The notes under the pieces are model-generated. The model was not told where the DNA came from, ran no database searches, and saw only the letters and a program-made list of their open reading frames with translations. Source: JAVVHE01 sp032249695 (GTDB lineage: Bacteria > Pseudomonadota > Alphaproteobacteria > Sphingomonadales > Sphingomonadaceae). From it: DNA of 64,000 nt. Where the stretch lies: positions 1-64,000 of the forward strand of contig JAVVHE010000002.1 in assembly GCA_032249695.1 (NCBI GenBank), written 5' to 3'. Position numbers and translations under genes: made by a program. Shown here in pieces: positions 56,038-64,000 of the stretch. Numbering within the stretch: the first letter of the stretch is position 1; every line of letters starts with the position of its first letter.

Positions 56038-58041
56038 ATGGCCTTCATCGTCAAGCAGATCTCGGCGCGGGCAACGGGTGGCACGATCACCCGCTCGCGG
56101 ACGATCGATCAGCCGTCGCTTATGGTGGGCCGCGCGGCCGACAGCGACGTGGTGCTGGAAGATCTCGCGGTCCGCCTGCAACATCTGAAGCTCGCCAACC
56201 TGCCCGGCGGGCGCGTGCGCGTCGAGCCGCTTGACCGCGCGGCGGTCAATCTGAACGGCAAGCTGCTCGATGGTCCGCGCGAAGTCGCTACGGCCGCGGG
56301 ATTGGCGATCACGCTCGGCGGCCAGAAGCTCACGCTGACAGCGGGCGAGGCGCATGGCGATGTCGCAGTGCTGGTCGAGCGGCTGGAGGAGCTGTCCCCC
56401 GCGCGCGACGAGCGTCAGATTTTCGCGCTCGGCGCAGCGATGCCCAGCCGCCGGACGATGGCGTGGATCGGGCTGGCGCTGGTGCTCGGCATCTTTCTCG
56501 CTTGGCCGCTCCTCAACAGCGGTGGCGCGCGCACCGACGCGCAGGCCACCGCCGCGCCGACGCTGAGCGTCGGCCAGTCGACATCGTCCAGCCCGCGCTT
56601 CGTGACCGCGGCACCGACCAACGCCGCGTTCAAGCCCGACGAGACATGGACCAGCGGCCCGCTGTCGGCGCCGCACGCCTTTCTTTCGAACAACTGCGGC
56701 GCGTGCCACACGAAGGCGTTCCAGTCGGTGCGCGACGAGCAGTGCCTCAGCTGTCACGCGGGCGCGCAGGCTGGGCGGGGCAAGAGCGCGATCCTCAAAG
56801 ATCATGCCAGCGCCGATCGGCTGCTGAAGGTGCACCCCAAGATGCCCGGATTCGCGCAGAAGCTGCGCGCCGCGGTTGGCCCGCACATGAACCTGCCACA
56901 GTGGAGCTGCACCGGCTGTCACCGCGAGCATGAGGGCGCGATCACCACGCCCGCCAGCAGCGACCAGTTCTGCGCTGGCTGCCACGCCAATATGAAGGCG
57001 CAGCTGCCCGATACCAGGCTCGCCAACGCGCCGAGCTGGGAACAGCACCCGCAGCTGCACGCGATGGTGCAGGATGGCAGCGCCGGACCGCAGCCGCGCT
57101 TTACCTCGGTCGCGTTGGTGAACGACCAGCTGTCGCCCGCCGCGCCCAAGGAGGATAGCGGCCTCAAATTCCCGCACGACGTCCACCTCAGCCGCTCGAA
57201 CGGAGTTGCGCAGATGGCGCGGACGCTGGGCGCGAAATACGGCTATGGCCAAAGCTTGGCCTGCGCCGACTGTCACAGCGTGGATCCAACGGGTGTCCGC
57301 TTTCAGCCGGTCAGCATGGAAAAGCACTGCGAGGGCTGCCACCGGCTGGAGTTCGCCGACGAAAACGGCGTGATGCGCACGCTGCGCCATGGCGATCCGC
57401 AGCAGGCGCTCGCCGATCTGCGCGATTATCTGCGCGTGCGCGGAGTGCCGGGCGCGATCGTCCAGCCCGATCGCGCGCGTGTCGGTCTGGCCTCCAGCGA
57501 GCGCGCCGCGGTGCGGCAGCGCGATACGGTGCGGATGTACCCCGGGAGCGTGCCGCGGACGCTGGCCGCGGTCTTCGAGAAGGGCGGCGCCTGCTATGAC
57601 TGCCACGAGGTCAGCGGCCCATCGAAACCCGGGGCGATCGACTACAAGGTGCGGCCGGTCCACCAGACCGAGCGCTATCTGATGCGCGGCTGGTTCGATC
57701 ATTCGGATCACAACGCAGCGAACATGCCGTGCCAGAGCTGCCACGCCGCCGAGCGCAGCCATGACAGCCGCGATCTGCTGATCCCTGCGATTGCCGACGG
57801 CCCCGGCGGCATCACCGGCTGCCAGCACTGCCACGCGGGCGCGCATCCGGCGAGGAACCAGGTCGCCAGTCCGTGCGCGTCGTGCCACAGCTACCACGCT
57901 GGGCCGGGCGCGCCCGCCTACAGCCGTGCGGGCGCCTCGGCGAAGATCGCGCGCAAGCAGCCGGGCGCTCCGGCGCCATCACCGCAGCCGTCCGCTCAAC
58001 AGCGCCAAACCGCGCGCCTGCAGACAACGCCCGCCGCCTGA
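56038..58041 (+). CDS. FHA-domain, membrane-anchored decahaem c-type cytochrome
   Basis: A 667-residue protein with an FHA-like domain (about 5-105, with GR at 31-32, but the phosphothreonine-contacting Ser replaced by Arg 46). One transmembrane helix follows (about 141-159), then a periplasmic part with exactly ten CXXCH motifs (at 220, 236, 291, 312, 409, 431, 519, 565, 595 and 613). The C-terminal tail is Pro/Gln-rich. Topology should be FHA in the cytoplasm and haems in the periplasm. The ccm genes divergent to this operon would mature the haems. It could pass electrons from the b-type protein to an external acceptor. The FHA head could sense a partner, but its ligand site is altered. Confidence 0.88.
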   Translation: MAFIVKQISARATGGTITRSRTIDQPSLMVGRAADSDVVLEDLAVRLQHLKLANLPGGRVRVEPLDRAAVNLNGKLLDGPREVATAAGLAITLGGQKLTLTAGEAHGDVAVLVERLEELSPARDERQIFALGAAMPSRRTMAWIGLALVLGIFLAWPLLNSGGARTDAQATAAPTLSVGQSTSSSPRFVTAAPTNAAFKPDETWTSGPLSAPHAFLSNNCGACHTKAFQSVRDEQCLSCHAGAQAGRGKSAILKDHASADRLLKVHPKMPGFAQKLRAAVGPHMNLPQWSCTGCHREHEGAITTPASSDQFCAGCHANMKAQLPDTRLANAPSWEQHPQLHAMVQDGSAGPQPRFTSVALVNDQLSPAAPKEDSGLKFPHDVHLSRSNGVAQMARTLGAKYGYGQSLACADCHSVDPTGVRFQPVSMEKHCEGCHRLEFADENGVMRTLRHGDPQQALADLRDYLRVRGVPGAIVQPDRARVGLASSERAAVRQRDTVRMYPGSVPRTLAAVFEKGGACYDCHEVSGPSKPGAIDYKVRPVHQTERYLMRGWFDHSDHNAANMPCQSCHAAERSHDSRDLLIPAIADGPGGITGCQHCHAGAHPARNQVASPCASCHSYHAGPGAPAYSRAGASAKIARKQPGAPAPSPQPSAQQRQTARLQTTPAA

Positions 58042-58073
58042 ACTTTTCTGCAGTGCGCGCAACCCCGCTGGGA

Positions 58074-58101
58074 TTGCGCCCGTATTAACAGGGCCTATTC
58101 T
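58074..58101 (+). promoter_or_regulatory. candidate promoter for the phosphodiesterase gene
   Basis: TTGCGC (58074-58079) and TATTCT (58096-58101) are spaced by 16 bases in the 109-base gap after the decahaem gene. It may give the phosphodiesterase gene its own start in addition to read-through. Confidence 0.35.
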
Positions 58102-58150
58102 GTGCGGGTAACGATCAGGGGCCAGCGGAGTATGGCTGGCGGGAGGGGCG

Positions 58151-59047
58151 ATGCTGTTCGCGCAGGTGACCGATATCCACATCGGGTTCGAGCCGGACAA
58201 TCCGGCCGAAATGAATACCCGGCGCTTCGAATCGATCCTCGCCGAGTTCATGGAGCTGAAGCCTCGCCCCGATTTCCTGCTCTGCACCGGCGACCTGACC
58301 GAAACGGGATCGGTGCAGCATTATCGCGCGCTGAAAGAAATGCTGGATAGCCTGCCGTTTCCCTATCACTGTACGGCCGGTAATCACGACAAGCGAGACG
58401 CGTTTCTGGAGGTGTTCTCGGACACGCCTACGCATGACGGCTATTTGCAATATAGCTTCATGGCCGGTGATCTTGAGATCATCGTGCTCGATACCAGCGA
58501 TCCGCATCGCCACGGCGGCGTGTTCGGGCCGGACCGGGCGGCTTGGCTTTCGGACACGCTTGCGAAGCGGTCGGGGCCAGTCGTCATCGCCATGCATCAT
58601 CCGCCGGCGCCATCGGGCGTGCCGTGGATCACCGCGCACGAATATGAGCCGTGGGTGCACCGCCTGCGCGACACGATCGCTGGCCATGCCGAGCGCGTGA
58701 TGGGCATCCTCGCGGGACACTACCACCGCCCGATGACCGCCACCTGGGCGAAGGCGGGCGTGTTCGTCTGTCCGTCGGCGGCGCCGCGCGTGGGGCTGGA
58801 CCTGCGCCCCATCGACCCTGCACGCCCGGCCGATTTCCGCCCGCTGATCGTCGAGGAGCCACCGAGCTTCGGCCTGCATCTATGGAACGGCGAAACACTT
58901 GTCAGCCACGCGGTCAGCGTCGGCGACTGGCCGGTGCTGGCGCGCATCAACGAGGGCGTCGGCCGCATGGTCACGCGCCTGATCGCCGAGCGCGCGAGCG
59001 GCGCGCCCGAACCGGCTGCCGCCGAGGTGTCGCGCGCCGCCGCCTGA
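58151..59047 (+). CDS. calcineurin-type phosphodiesterase (CpdA/GpdQ-like)
   Basis: A 298-residue metallophosphoesterase of the cyclic nucleotide / glycerophosphodiester class. The two-metal site is complete: TDIH (D/H), TGDLT, GNHD, HHPP and the final GHYH. The start ATG 58151 follows GGGAGGGG. It lies 110 bases after the decahaem cytochrome gene. A cAMP/cGMP-degrading enzyme here would fit with the double cNMP-binding domains at 52.7 kb, but which substrate it takes (cyclic nucleotide, glycerophosphodiester) cannot be read from sequence. Confidence 0.86.
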   Translation: MLFAQVTDIHIGFEPDNPAEMNTRRFESILAEFMELKPRPDFLLCTGDLTETGSVQHYRALKEMLDSLPFPYHCTAGNHDKRDAFLEVFSDTPTHDGYLQYSFMAGDLEIIVLDTSDPHRHGGVFGPDRAAWLSDTLAKRSGPVVIAMHHPPAPSGVPWITAHEYEPWVHRLRDTIAGHAERVMGILAGHYHRPMTATWAKAGVFVCPSAAPRVGLDLRPIDPARPADFRPLIVEEPPSFGLHLWNGETLVSHAVSVGDWPVLARINEGVGRMVTRLIAERASGAPEPAAAEVSRAAA

Positions 59048-59159
59048 GCGTAAGCGCCGGCGCCCCCACGATTTTTCGCGTGTCGCCGGGCTTGTGAGCC
59101 TGCTCAGACGGGGTCTAGACTGGACCCGTTACGTCCGAGGTTCATGAGGGGGCTGCCGA

Positions 59160-62100
59160 ATGTTACGATTAACGCTGCTCGCGGCCGGGCTGCTGCTCGG
59201 CACAACCGCGCTCGTCAGCGCACAGCCGGCGGACAAGCCGACAATTCTGACACAGCCCGCGCTCAGCCGTGATCTCATCGCCTTCGCCTCGGCGGGCGAT
59301 ATCTGGATCGTGCCACGCGCGGGCGGCGCCGCGACACGGCTGACGACAGGCGTGGGTGTCGAAAGCAGCCCGGTCTTTTCGCCCGATGGCCGCACGATCG
59401 CCTTCGCGGGCGAGTATGACGGCAACACCGACGTGTTCACGATCCCGGTCAGCGGCGGCGCGCCGAAGCGCGTCACTTGGCATCCGGGAGCCGACGTGCC
59501 CGTCGCCTGGAGCGCCGACGGAAAGCGCATCATCTTCCGCTCGGGCCGCGCGGCTAGCAGCCGCTACACGCAGCTCTTTTCCGCCCCGGTCGACGGCGGC
59601 TTTGCCGAGGCGCTGCCGTTGCCGATGGCATTTGGCGGCAGCCTCGCTCCGGGCGGCGGCACGATCGCCTACAACCCGCTGCCGCCCGCTTTCAACTATG
59701 ACTTCACGTCGTTCGTCAGCTGGGGGAATTACAAGGGCGGACGCGCGGGGACGATCTGGCTAACGAAGCTAAATGGCCTGCAGTCGGAGAAGGTGCCGCA
59801 CCAAGACGCAGCCGATTTCGCGCCGGTATGGGCGGGCGGCAAGGTCTATTTCCTCAGCGGCCGCGACGGGCCGATCTCGGTCTACAGCTACGATCCCGCC
59901 ACCAAGGCGGTTGCGCGCGTCTACCGCAATCCGGGGCCGAGCGACATCCGCACCCTCAGCTCCGATGGCGAGACGTTGGTGTTTGATCGGCTGGGCGAGC
60001 TCTACAGTTTGACGCCCGGCAGCCAGCCGCAGCGCATCCCGGTCTCGATCGCTGGCGACATGCCCGATGTCCGCGCGCGCATCATTCCCGCCGCCGATCA
60101 GGTGGAGACCGTCCGCATCAGCCCGACGGGCCTGCGCGCCGTCGTCGAGGCGCATGGCGAGATCCTGACGCTCCCCGCCAAGGACGGCGTGATCCGCAAC
60201 CTGACCAACAGCGCCGGCGTGATGGAGCGCCAGCCGGCCTGGTCGCCCGACGGCCAGCTCATCGCCTATTTCTCGGACGAGCGCGGCGCCTACGCGCTGC
60301 ACGTCGCCGCACAGACCGGCGGCGCGCCGGTGCGCAGGTTCAAGCTGGCGGACGAGCCAGCCTATTACCGCAACGCAATGTGGTCGCCCGACAGCAAGCG
60401 CATCGCGTTCGAGGATAACCGTCTCAACCGCTGGGTCGCGGACCTGACCACCGGACAGGTGCGTCGCGTCGGTGAACCCGACGCCTTTGGCGGTTTCAGC
60501 CGCCGTTCCTCGGGCATGGCGTGGAGCCCCGACAGCCAGTGGCTCGCTTTCGCGCGCATCGGCGGCAACCACCTCGCGTCGCTGCACCTGTGGTCGGCGG
60601 CGAGTGGGCTTACCACACAGCTGACCGACAGCATGGCGAACGCGATGGCTCCCGCCTTCGATCGCAACGGCAAGTGGCTGTATTTCCTCGCATCGAACAA
60701 TGCCGGCCCCACGGGTTTCGGGCTCGATATGACGAGCGACCTCTACCGGCCGAATTACAGCGTCTACGCGCTGTCGCTGGCGTCGGGCACGCCCTCGCCG
60801 ATCGCGCCCGAACTGAACGACGAGAAGTCCGCGGCTGGGGCTGCTGCGAAAGCCGCCGAGGCTGTGGACAAGACGCCTGCCGGCCAAGCGAGAGCGCGCG
60901 CGTCAGCTAAGACGGCGCAAACCGGCGCGGCAGTGAAGCCGGCTAAGCCCGCGGCCACGCGCGTCGACCTTGAGGGCCTGTCGGTGGACGCGATCGCGCG
61001 CCGCATGGTGCCGTTACCGTTGCCCGCGGCGGGCTATCGCGACCTGCAGACCGGCAAGCCGGGCACGCTGTATCTGCTGCGCGACAACGACGCTCAGGAC
61101 ATCGACAGCGACGATCCGCCCGCGGCAGCGCTGATCAAGTGGAGCGTCGACGACAAGAAGACCGAAACGCTCGCTGACAAGGTGCAGGATTTCGAGCTGA
61201 GCGCCGATGGCGCCAAGGTGCTCGTCGCCTATCCCCCAGCGGGCGGCCCCGCGCAGCCCGGTCAGCGGCGGACCCCGACCTACGCGATTGCCGACGCCGC
61301 CAAACCGATCCGGCCCGGCGATCCCGAAGCGCGGCTTGATCTGTCGAAGCTCAGCGTCCGCACCGATCCCGCGCTCGAGTGGCCGCAGATGTACCGCGAA
61401 GTGTGGCGGATCGAGCGCAGCTTCTTCTACGATCCCAAATATCACGGCTATGACACCTTGACCGCCGAAAAACGGCTTGCGCCCTATGTCGCGGCTGCAC
61501 AGTCGCGATCGGATCTCAATTACGTATTTCAAGAGATGCTGACGGGCTTTTCTGTCGGCCATCTGCGCGGTGGCGGCGGGGCGATCCCGAACGCTCGGCG
61601 CGTGCCGGGCGGATTGCTGGGCGCCGACTACACGATCAGGAACGGTCGCTGGTGTATTGTCAAAGTCTTTGATGGCGGCAGCTGGTCGCCCGACGCCAAG
61701 GCACCGCTAGCGCAGCCGGGGCTGGATGTGCACGTCGGCGATTGCATTCTGGCGATCAACGGCATGGAGGTGCGCGCCGACATGGACATCCAGCAGCCGT
61801 TGGAGGGGACGGCTGGGCAGGCGGTCATGCTGCGGCTGCAACCCGCCGCCGGAGGCGCGCCGCGCGACGTGACGGTGGTGCCGGTGCCGACCGAGACGCG
61901 GCTGCGCTATCTCGACTGGATCGAGGGCAACCGCCACAAGGTCGCAGAGCTATCCGGCGGCAAGCTCGCCTATGTGCACTTACCCGATACCGGCGCGGGC
62001 GGCTTCACCAACTTCAATCGCTTTTATTTCGCGCAGACCGACAAGCGCGGCGCCATCGTCGACGAGCGCTTCAACGCCGGCGGGCAGGCGGCCGACTACA

Positions 62101-62585
62101 TCATCGAGGTGCTTGGGCGGCGGCCGATCAGCTACTGGCAGGCGCGCTATGGCGGCATCGATCGCACGCCCTATGGTTCGATCATCGGCCCCAAGGTGAT
62201 GCTCGCGAACGAGATTTCGGGTTCGGGTGGCGACATGCTGCCGTGGATGTTCAAGGCTGCGAAGCTGGGGCCGCTTGTCGGCAAGCGGACGTGGGGCGGG
62301 CTGGTGGGCATCGGCCCGATCCCGCCGCTGATGGACGGCGGATCGGTGACTTCGCCCTCGGTCGGCTTCTTCAATCCGGCCGGCCAGTGGGAGGTGGAGA
62401 ACCACGGCGTCGCGCCGGACTACGAGGTGGAGCAGGATCCGGCCCTTGTGGCGCAGGGCCGGGATCCGCAGCTGGAGACGGCCGTTCGACTGGCGCTCGA
62501 CGCGCTGGCGAAGGAATCGGAACCGTCACCCAAGGCGCCGTCCTTCCCGGTCTACAGCACGACGGCAGGCGAGAGCGGGCAATAG
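59160..62585 (+). CDS. tricorn-like S41 peptidase with beta-propeller
   Basis: A 1141-residue exported protein (signal peptide ending ALVSA, about 20) with an N-terminal TolB/PD40-type beta-propeller (repeated ...SPDG.LIAFSS... blades through about 520). An Ala/Lys-rich linker (about 555-600), the tricorn core with PDZ domain, and a C-terminal S41 peptidase domain follow. The nucleophile is the serine in NEISGSGGDML, and SVGHLRG supplies the histidine. It should degrade peptides in the periplasm. Start ATG 59160 has GAGGGG eight bases upstream. It is longer than archaeal tricorn only in its Ala-rich insert. Confidence 0.9.
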   Translation: MLRLTLLAAGLLLGTTALVSAQPADKPTILTQPALSRDLIAFASAGDIWIVPRAGGAATRLTTGVGVESSPVFSPDGRTIAFAGEYDGNTDVFTIPVSGGAPKRVTWHPGADVPVAWSADGKRIIFRSGRAASSRYTQLFSAPVDGGFAEALPLPMAFGGSLAPGGGTIAYNPLPPAFNYDFTSFVSWGNYKGGRAGTIWLTKLNGLQSEKVPHQDAADFAPVWAGGKVYFLSGRDGPISVYSYDPATKAVARVYRNPGPSDIRTLSSDGETLVFDRLGELYSLTPGSQPQRIPVSIAGDMPDVRARIIPAADQVETVRISPTGLRAVVEAHGEILTLPAKDGVIRNLTNSAGVMERQPAWSPDGQLIAYFSDERGAYALHVAAQTGGAPVRRFKLADEPAYYRNAMWSPDSKRIAFEDNRLNRWVADLTTGQVRRVGEPDAFGGFSRRSSGMAWSPDSQWLAFARIGGNHLASLHLWSAASGLTTQLTDSMANAMAPAFDRNGKWLYFLASNNAGPTGFGLDMTSDLYRPNYSVYALSLASGTPSPIAPELNDEKSAAGAAAKAAEAVDKTPAGQARARASAKTAQTGAAVKPAKPAATRVDLEGLSVDAIARRMVPLPLPAAGYRDLQTGKPGTLYLLRDNDAQDIDSDDPPAAALIKWSVDDKKTETLADKVQDFELSADGAKVLVAYPPAGGPAQPGQRRTPTYAIADAAKPIRPGDPEARLDLSKLSVRTDPALEWPQMYREVWRIERSFFYDPKYHGYDTLTAEKRLAPYVAAAQSRSDLNYVFQEMLTGFSVGHLRGGGGAIPNARRVPGGLLGADYTIRNGRWCIVKVFDGGSWSPDAKAPLAQPGLDVHVGDCILAINGMEVRADMDIQQPLEGTAGQAVMLRLQPAAGGAPRDVTVVPVPTETRLRYLDWIEGNRHKVAELSGGKLAYVHLPDTGAGGFTNFNRFYFAQTDKRGAIVDERFNAGGQAADYIIEVLGRRPISYWQARYGGIDRTPYGSIIGPKVMLANEISGSGGDMLPWMFKAAKLGPLVGKRTWGGLVGIGPIPPLMDGGSVTSPSVGFFNPAGQWEVENHGVAPDYEVEQDPALVAQGRDPQLETAVRLALDALAKESEPSPKAPSFPVYSTTAGESGQ

Positions 62586-62870
62586 CGGCCGGGACGGTGA
62601 CGGGCGGCGAGGTCCCGAGCGCGCCGAGACCCGGGCCTCGGTTCGAGCAGGCGCTCGCCGACCCCGCCCAGCTGCACCGGCACCAGCTGCGAAACGGGAT
62701 GACAATTCCGTCGATCTCGCATCTGCTCGGCACGGCATCGACCGCGCGCTGGAGCAGCGCGCCAGCACCATCTGCCGGGGGATGCCGCCCTCCGGCTGGT
62801 CCTTATCGTCGCTAAGATGCGGCGCGCGGTGGCCATGGCGGAGCGGTAGCGCTCACCACCTCCCGACGGC

Positions 62871-63632
62871 TCAGCTCCCGCGCACCCACGCCGCGATGGC
62901 GTCGCCAAGGCTCGGCTGGGTGACGGCGGTGACGTGGGTGCCCGGGATGTCGACCAGTCGCGCCTGCGGCAGTGCGGCCGCAAGCGCGGGGGCGCTGCCG
63001 TTGTCGCGGTCGGCGTCGCCGCAGACGACCAACGTCGGCATCGTCATCGCTGCTGCCAACCCGGCAGCGTCGATGCTAGCGAAATCCTGCAAGAGGAAGC
63101 GCGCGCTATCGAGGTCGGTGCCGTTCGCACGCGCGAACTGCATCGCGTACCACTCCCAGCTGCCGGGCTTGTGCTCGCTCCGGTGGTCGATCGCGCGGGT
63201 GAACGCCTCGCCGCGCCGGGTGGCGCCGGTCAGCCCCTCCAGCCCCATGCCGGCAAGCACTGCGCGCCGTGGCTGCGCTCCCAGCGTCACCGCACGAACG
63301 GTCGTCCTCGCGCCGAGACTGTATCCGCCGAGATCGTAGCCGCCGGGATCCAGAGCCAGATGTGCGATCAGCGCCAGGATGTCGCGGCCAAGCGCGTCGG
63401 GAGGCCAGCCCTCGGCGGTGCGGGGCTTGGCCGAGCGTCCGTGCGCGCGCTGATCGGGCAGGATCACGCGAGCGCCCGCGTCCGACACGCGCTGGGCGTG
63501 GCCATAGCGCACCCAGTTGAGCTCGGCGGTGGAAAACAGGCCGTGGATCAGGATGACCGGCCAGCCTTCGCCCAAAGTCTCGAAGGCGATCTCGGCGCCG
63601 TCGAACGACGCAAAACGGTGCAGTTCAGCCAT
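62871..63632 (-). CDS. alpha/beta-fold hydrolase
   Basis: A 253-residue hydrolase. The nucleophile elbow is GYSLGAR (about 101-107), the oxyanion loop is HGLFS (about 30-34), and the acid and His are late (GDADRDNG and GTHVTAV). The fold is certain; substrate unknown (haloalkane dehalogenase, esterase and enol-lactonase-like families share it). ATG 63632; the gene is divergent from the partial gene at 63707. Confidence 0.85.
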   Translation of the reverse strand: MAELHRFASFDGAEIAFETLGEGWPVILIHGLFSTAELNWVRYGHAQRVSDAGARVILPDQRAHGRSAKPRTAEGWPPDALGRDILALIAHLALDPGGYDLGGYSLGARTTVRAVTLGAQPRRAVLAGMGLEGLTGATRRGEAFTRAIDHRSEHKPGSWEWYAMQFARANGTDLDSARFLLQDFASIDAAGLAAAMTMPTLVVCGDADRDNGSAPALAAALPQARLVDIPGTHVTAVTQPSLGDAIAAWVRGS

Positions 63633-63706
63633 TGCGGCCGACTAGCACGGGAACCCTAGCAGGCGCGACGCGCTTGGCCGCGAATATTGCGGCGAGGAGA
63701 GCGAGC

Positions 63707-64000
63707 ATGGATGACGGCCGGGTGTGGGCGTTCGAGGAAAGCCTGTGGACCGAAGGCGAGGAGAATTACCGCGCCAAGATCGATCCGGCCTGCCTGATGG
63801 CGTTGCCGGCCGAGCCATTCCTGTTCGATAGCGAGGCTGCGATCCGCGCGGTCAGCAACACACCGAGATGGAGCCATGTGCGCTTCGAGGGCCAACGCGT
63901 CGGGAGGCCCGAGGAAGGGCTGATCGTGATCGCCTACACCGTCCACGCCGAGCGCGGTGGGGAACATTACACTGCCCATTGCTCGACGACGATGCGCCGC
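63707..64000 (+). CDS. SnoaL/DUF4440-like small protein (partial, cut by window end)
   Basis: 98 codons are visible, starting with ATG after a strong GAGGAGA, and the frame is open to the edge. The pattern WAFEESLWTEGEENYRAKI, LPAEPFLFDSEAAIRAV and the later GLIVIAYTVHAERGGEHY segment fit a nuclear-transport-factor-2-like (SnoaL/DUF4440) fold of about 110-125 residues. It may be an enzyme or a ligand-binding protein. The C terminus is missing only because the window ends. Confidence 0.72.
   Translation, partial: MDDGRVWAFEESLWTEGEENYRAKIDPACLMALPAEPFLFDSEAAIRAVSNTPRWSHVRFEGQRVGRPEEGLIVIAYTVHAERGGEHYTAHCSTTMRR

Overview
The window is high-GC DNA from an alphaproteobacterium, most likely of the order Sphingomonadales (Sphingomonas-like). 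The basis is gene content rather than any marker: a ntrYX...hfq-hflX block, a J-domain gene overlapping a CobS gene, RecO next to a FadL-type porin, a TonB-dependent receptor, a PEP-CTERM remnant, two lipoamide dehydrogenase paralogues, and frequent GTG/TTG starts with 4-base stop/start overlaps. I see no rRNA, tRNA, CRISPR array, prophage or intact insertion sequence. It reads as ordinary chromosome with several decayed genes.

Left part (1-23.5 kb): DEAD-box RNA helicase, FAD-linked dehydrogenase, RecO, a FadL porin broken by an in-frame stop, ParC, a gamma-glutamylcyclotransferase/M24 peptidase fusion, lipoamide dehydrogenase, host-attachment-family protein, SerS, Gmk, a DegP/HtrA-type protease, BolA, J-domain protein plus CobS, and a TraB/GumN protein. 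Two segments that look empty hold traces of genes: a frameshifted DUF1624/HGSNAT-like acyltransferase remnant (about 4.2-4.5 kb) and a probable leaderless 105-codon gene between serS and gmk.

Middle (23.7-49.3 kb): the NtrY/NtrX two-component system, an acetyltransferase and a methyltransferase inserted before hfq-hflX, a nitronate-monooxygenase-type oxidoreductase, an MFS transporter, a 5'-truncated discoidin-like PEP-CTERM gene with its terminator still intact, ArgC, a TonB-dependent receptor, a second lipoamide dehydrogenase, methionine aminopeptidase, a CorA/ZntB transporter, MutL, a SleB-type wall hydrolase, a large PstS-like binding protein and, divergent from it, the type II secretion ATPase GspE.

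Right part (49.3-64 kb): the cytochrome c maturation genes ccmF-ccmG-ccmH run leftward. Divergent from them is the most interesting locus of the window, a three-gene run at 52.7-58.0 kb. Its products are (1) a soluble protein joining an FAD/NAD(P) oxidoreductase, two cyclic-nucleotide-binding domains and a 16-cysteine four-cluster [4Fe-4S] ferredoxin domain; (2) a membrane protein with two His-X13-His pairs, as in di-haem b cytochromes; and (3) a membrane-anchored protein with a cytoplasmic FHA domain and ten periplasmic CXXCH haem sites. A calcineurin-type phosphodiesterase of the CpdA/GpdQ kind follows. I infer a transmembrane electron conduit from NAD(P)H/Fe-S to periplasmic multihaem c, gated by a cyclic nucleotide and perhaps by FHA-mediated binding, with the haem-attachment genes alongside. 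The window ends with a tricorn-like protease, an alpha/beta hydrolase and the start of a small SnoaL/DUF4440-like gene cut by the window edge.
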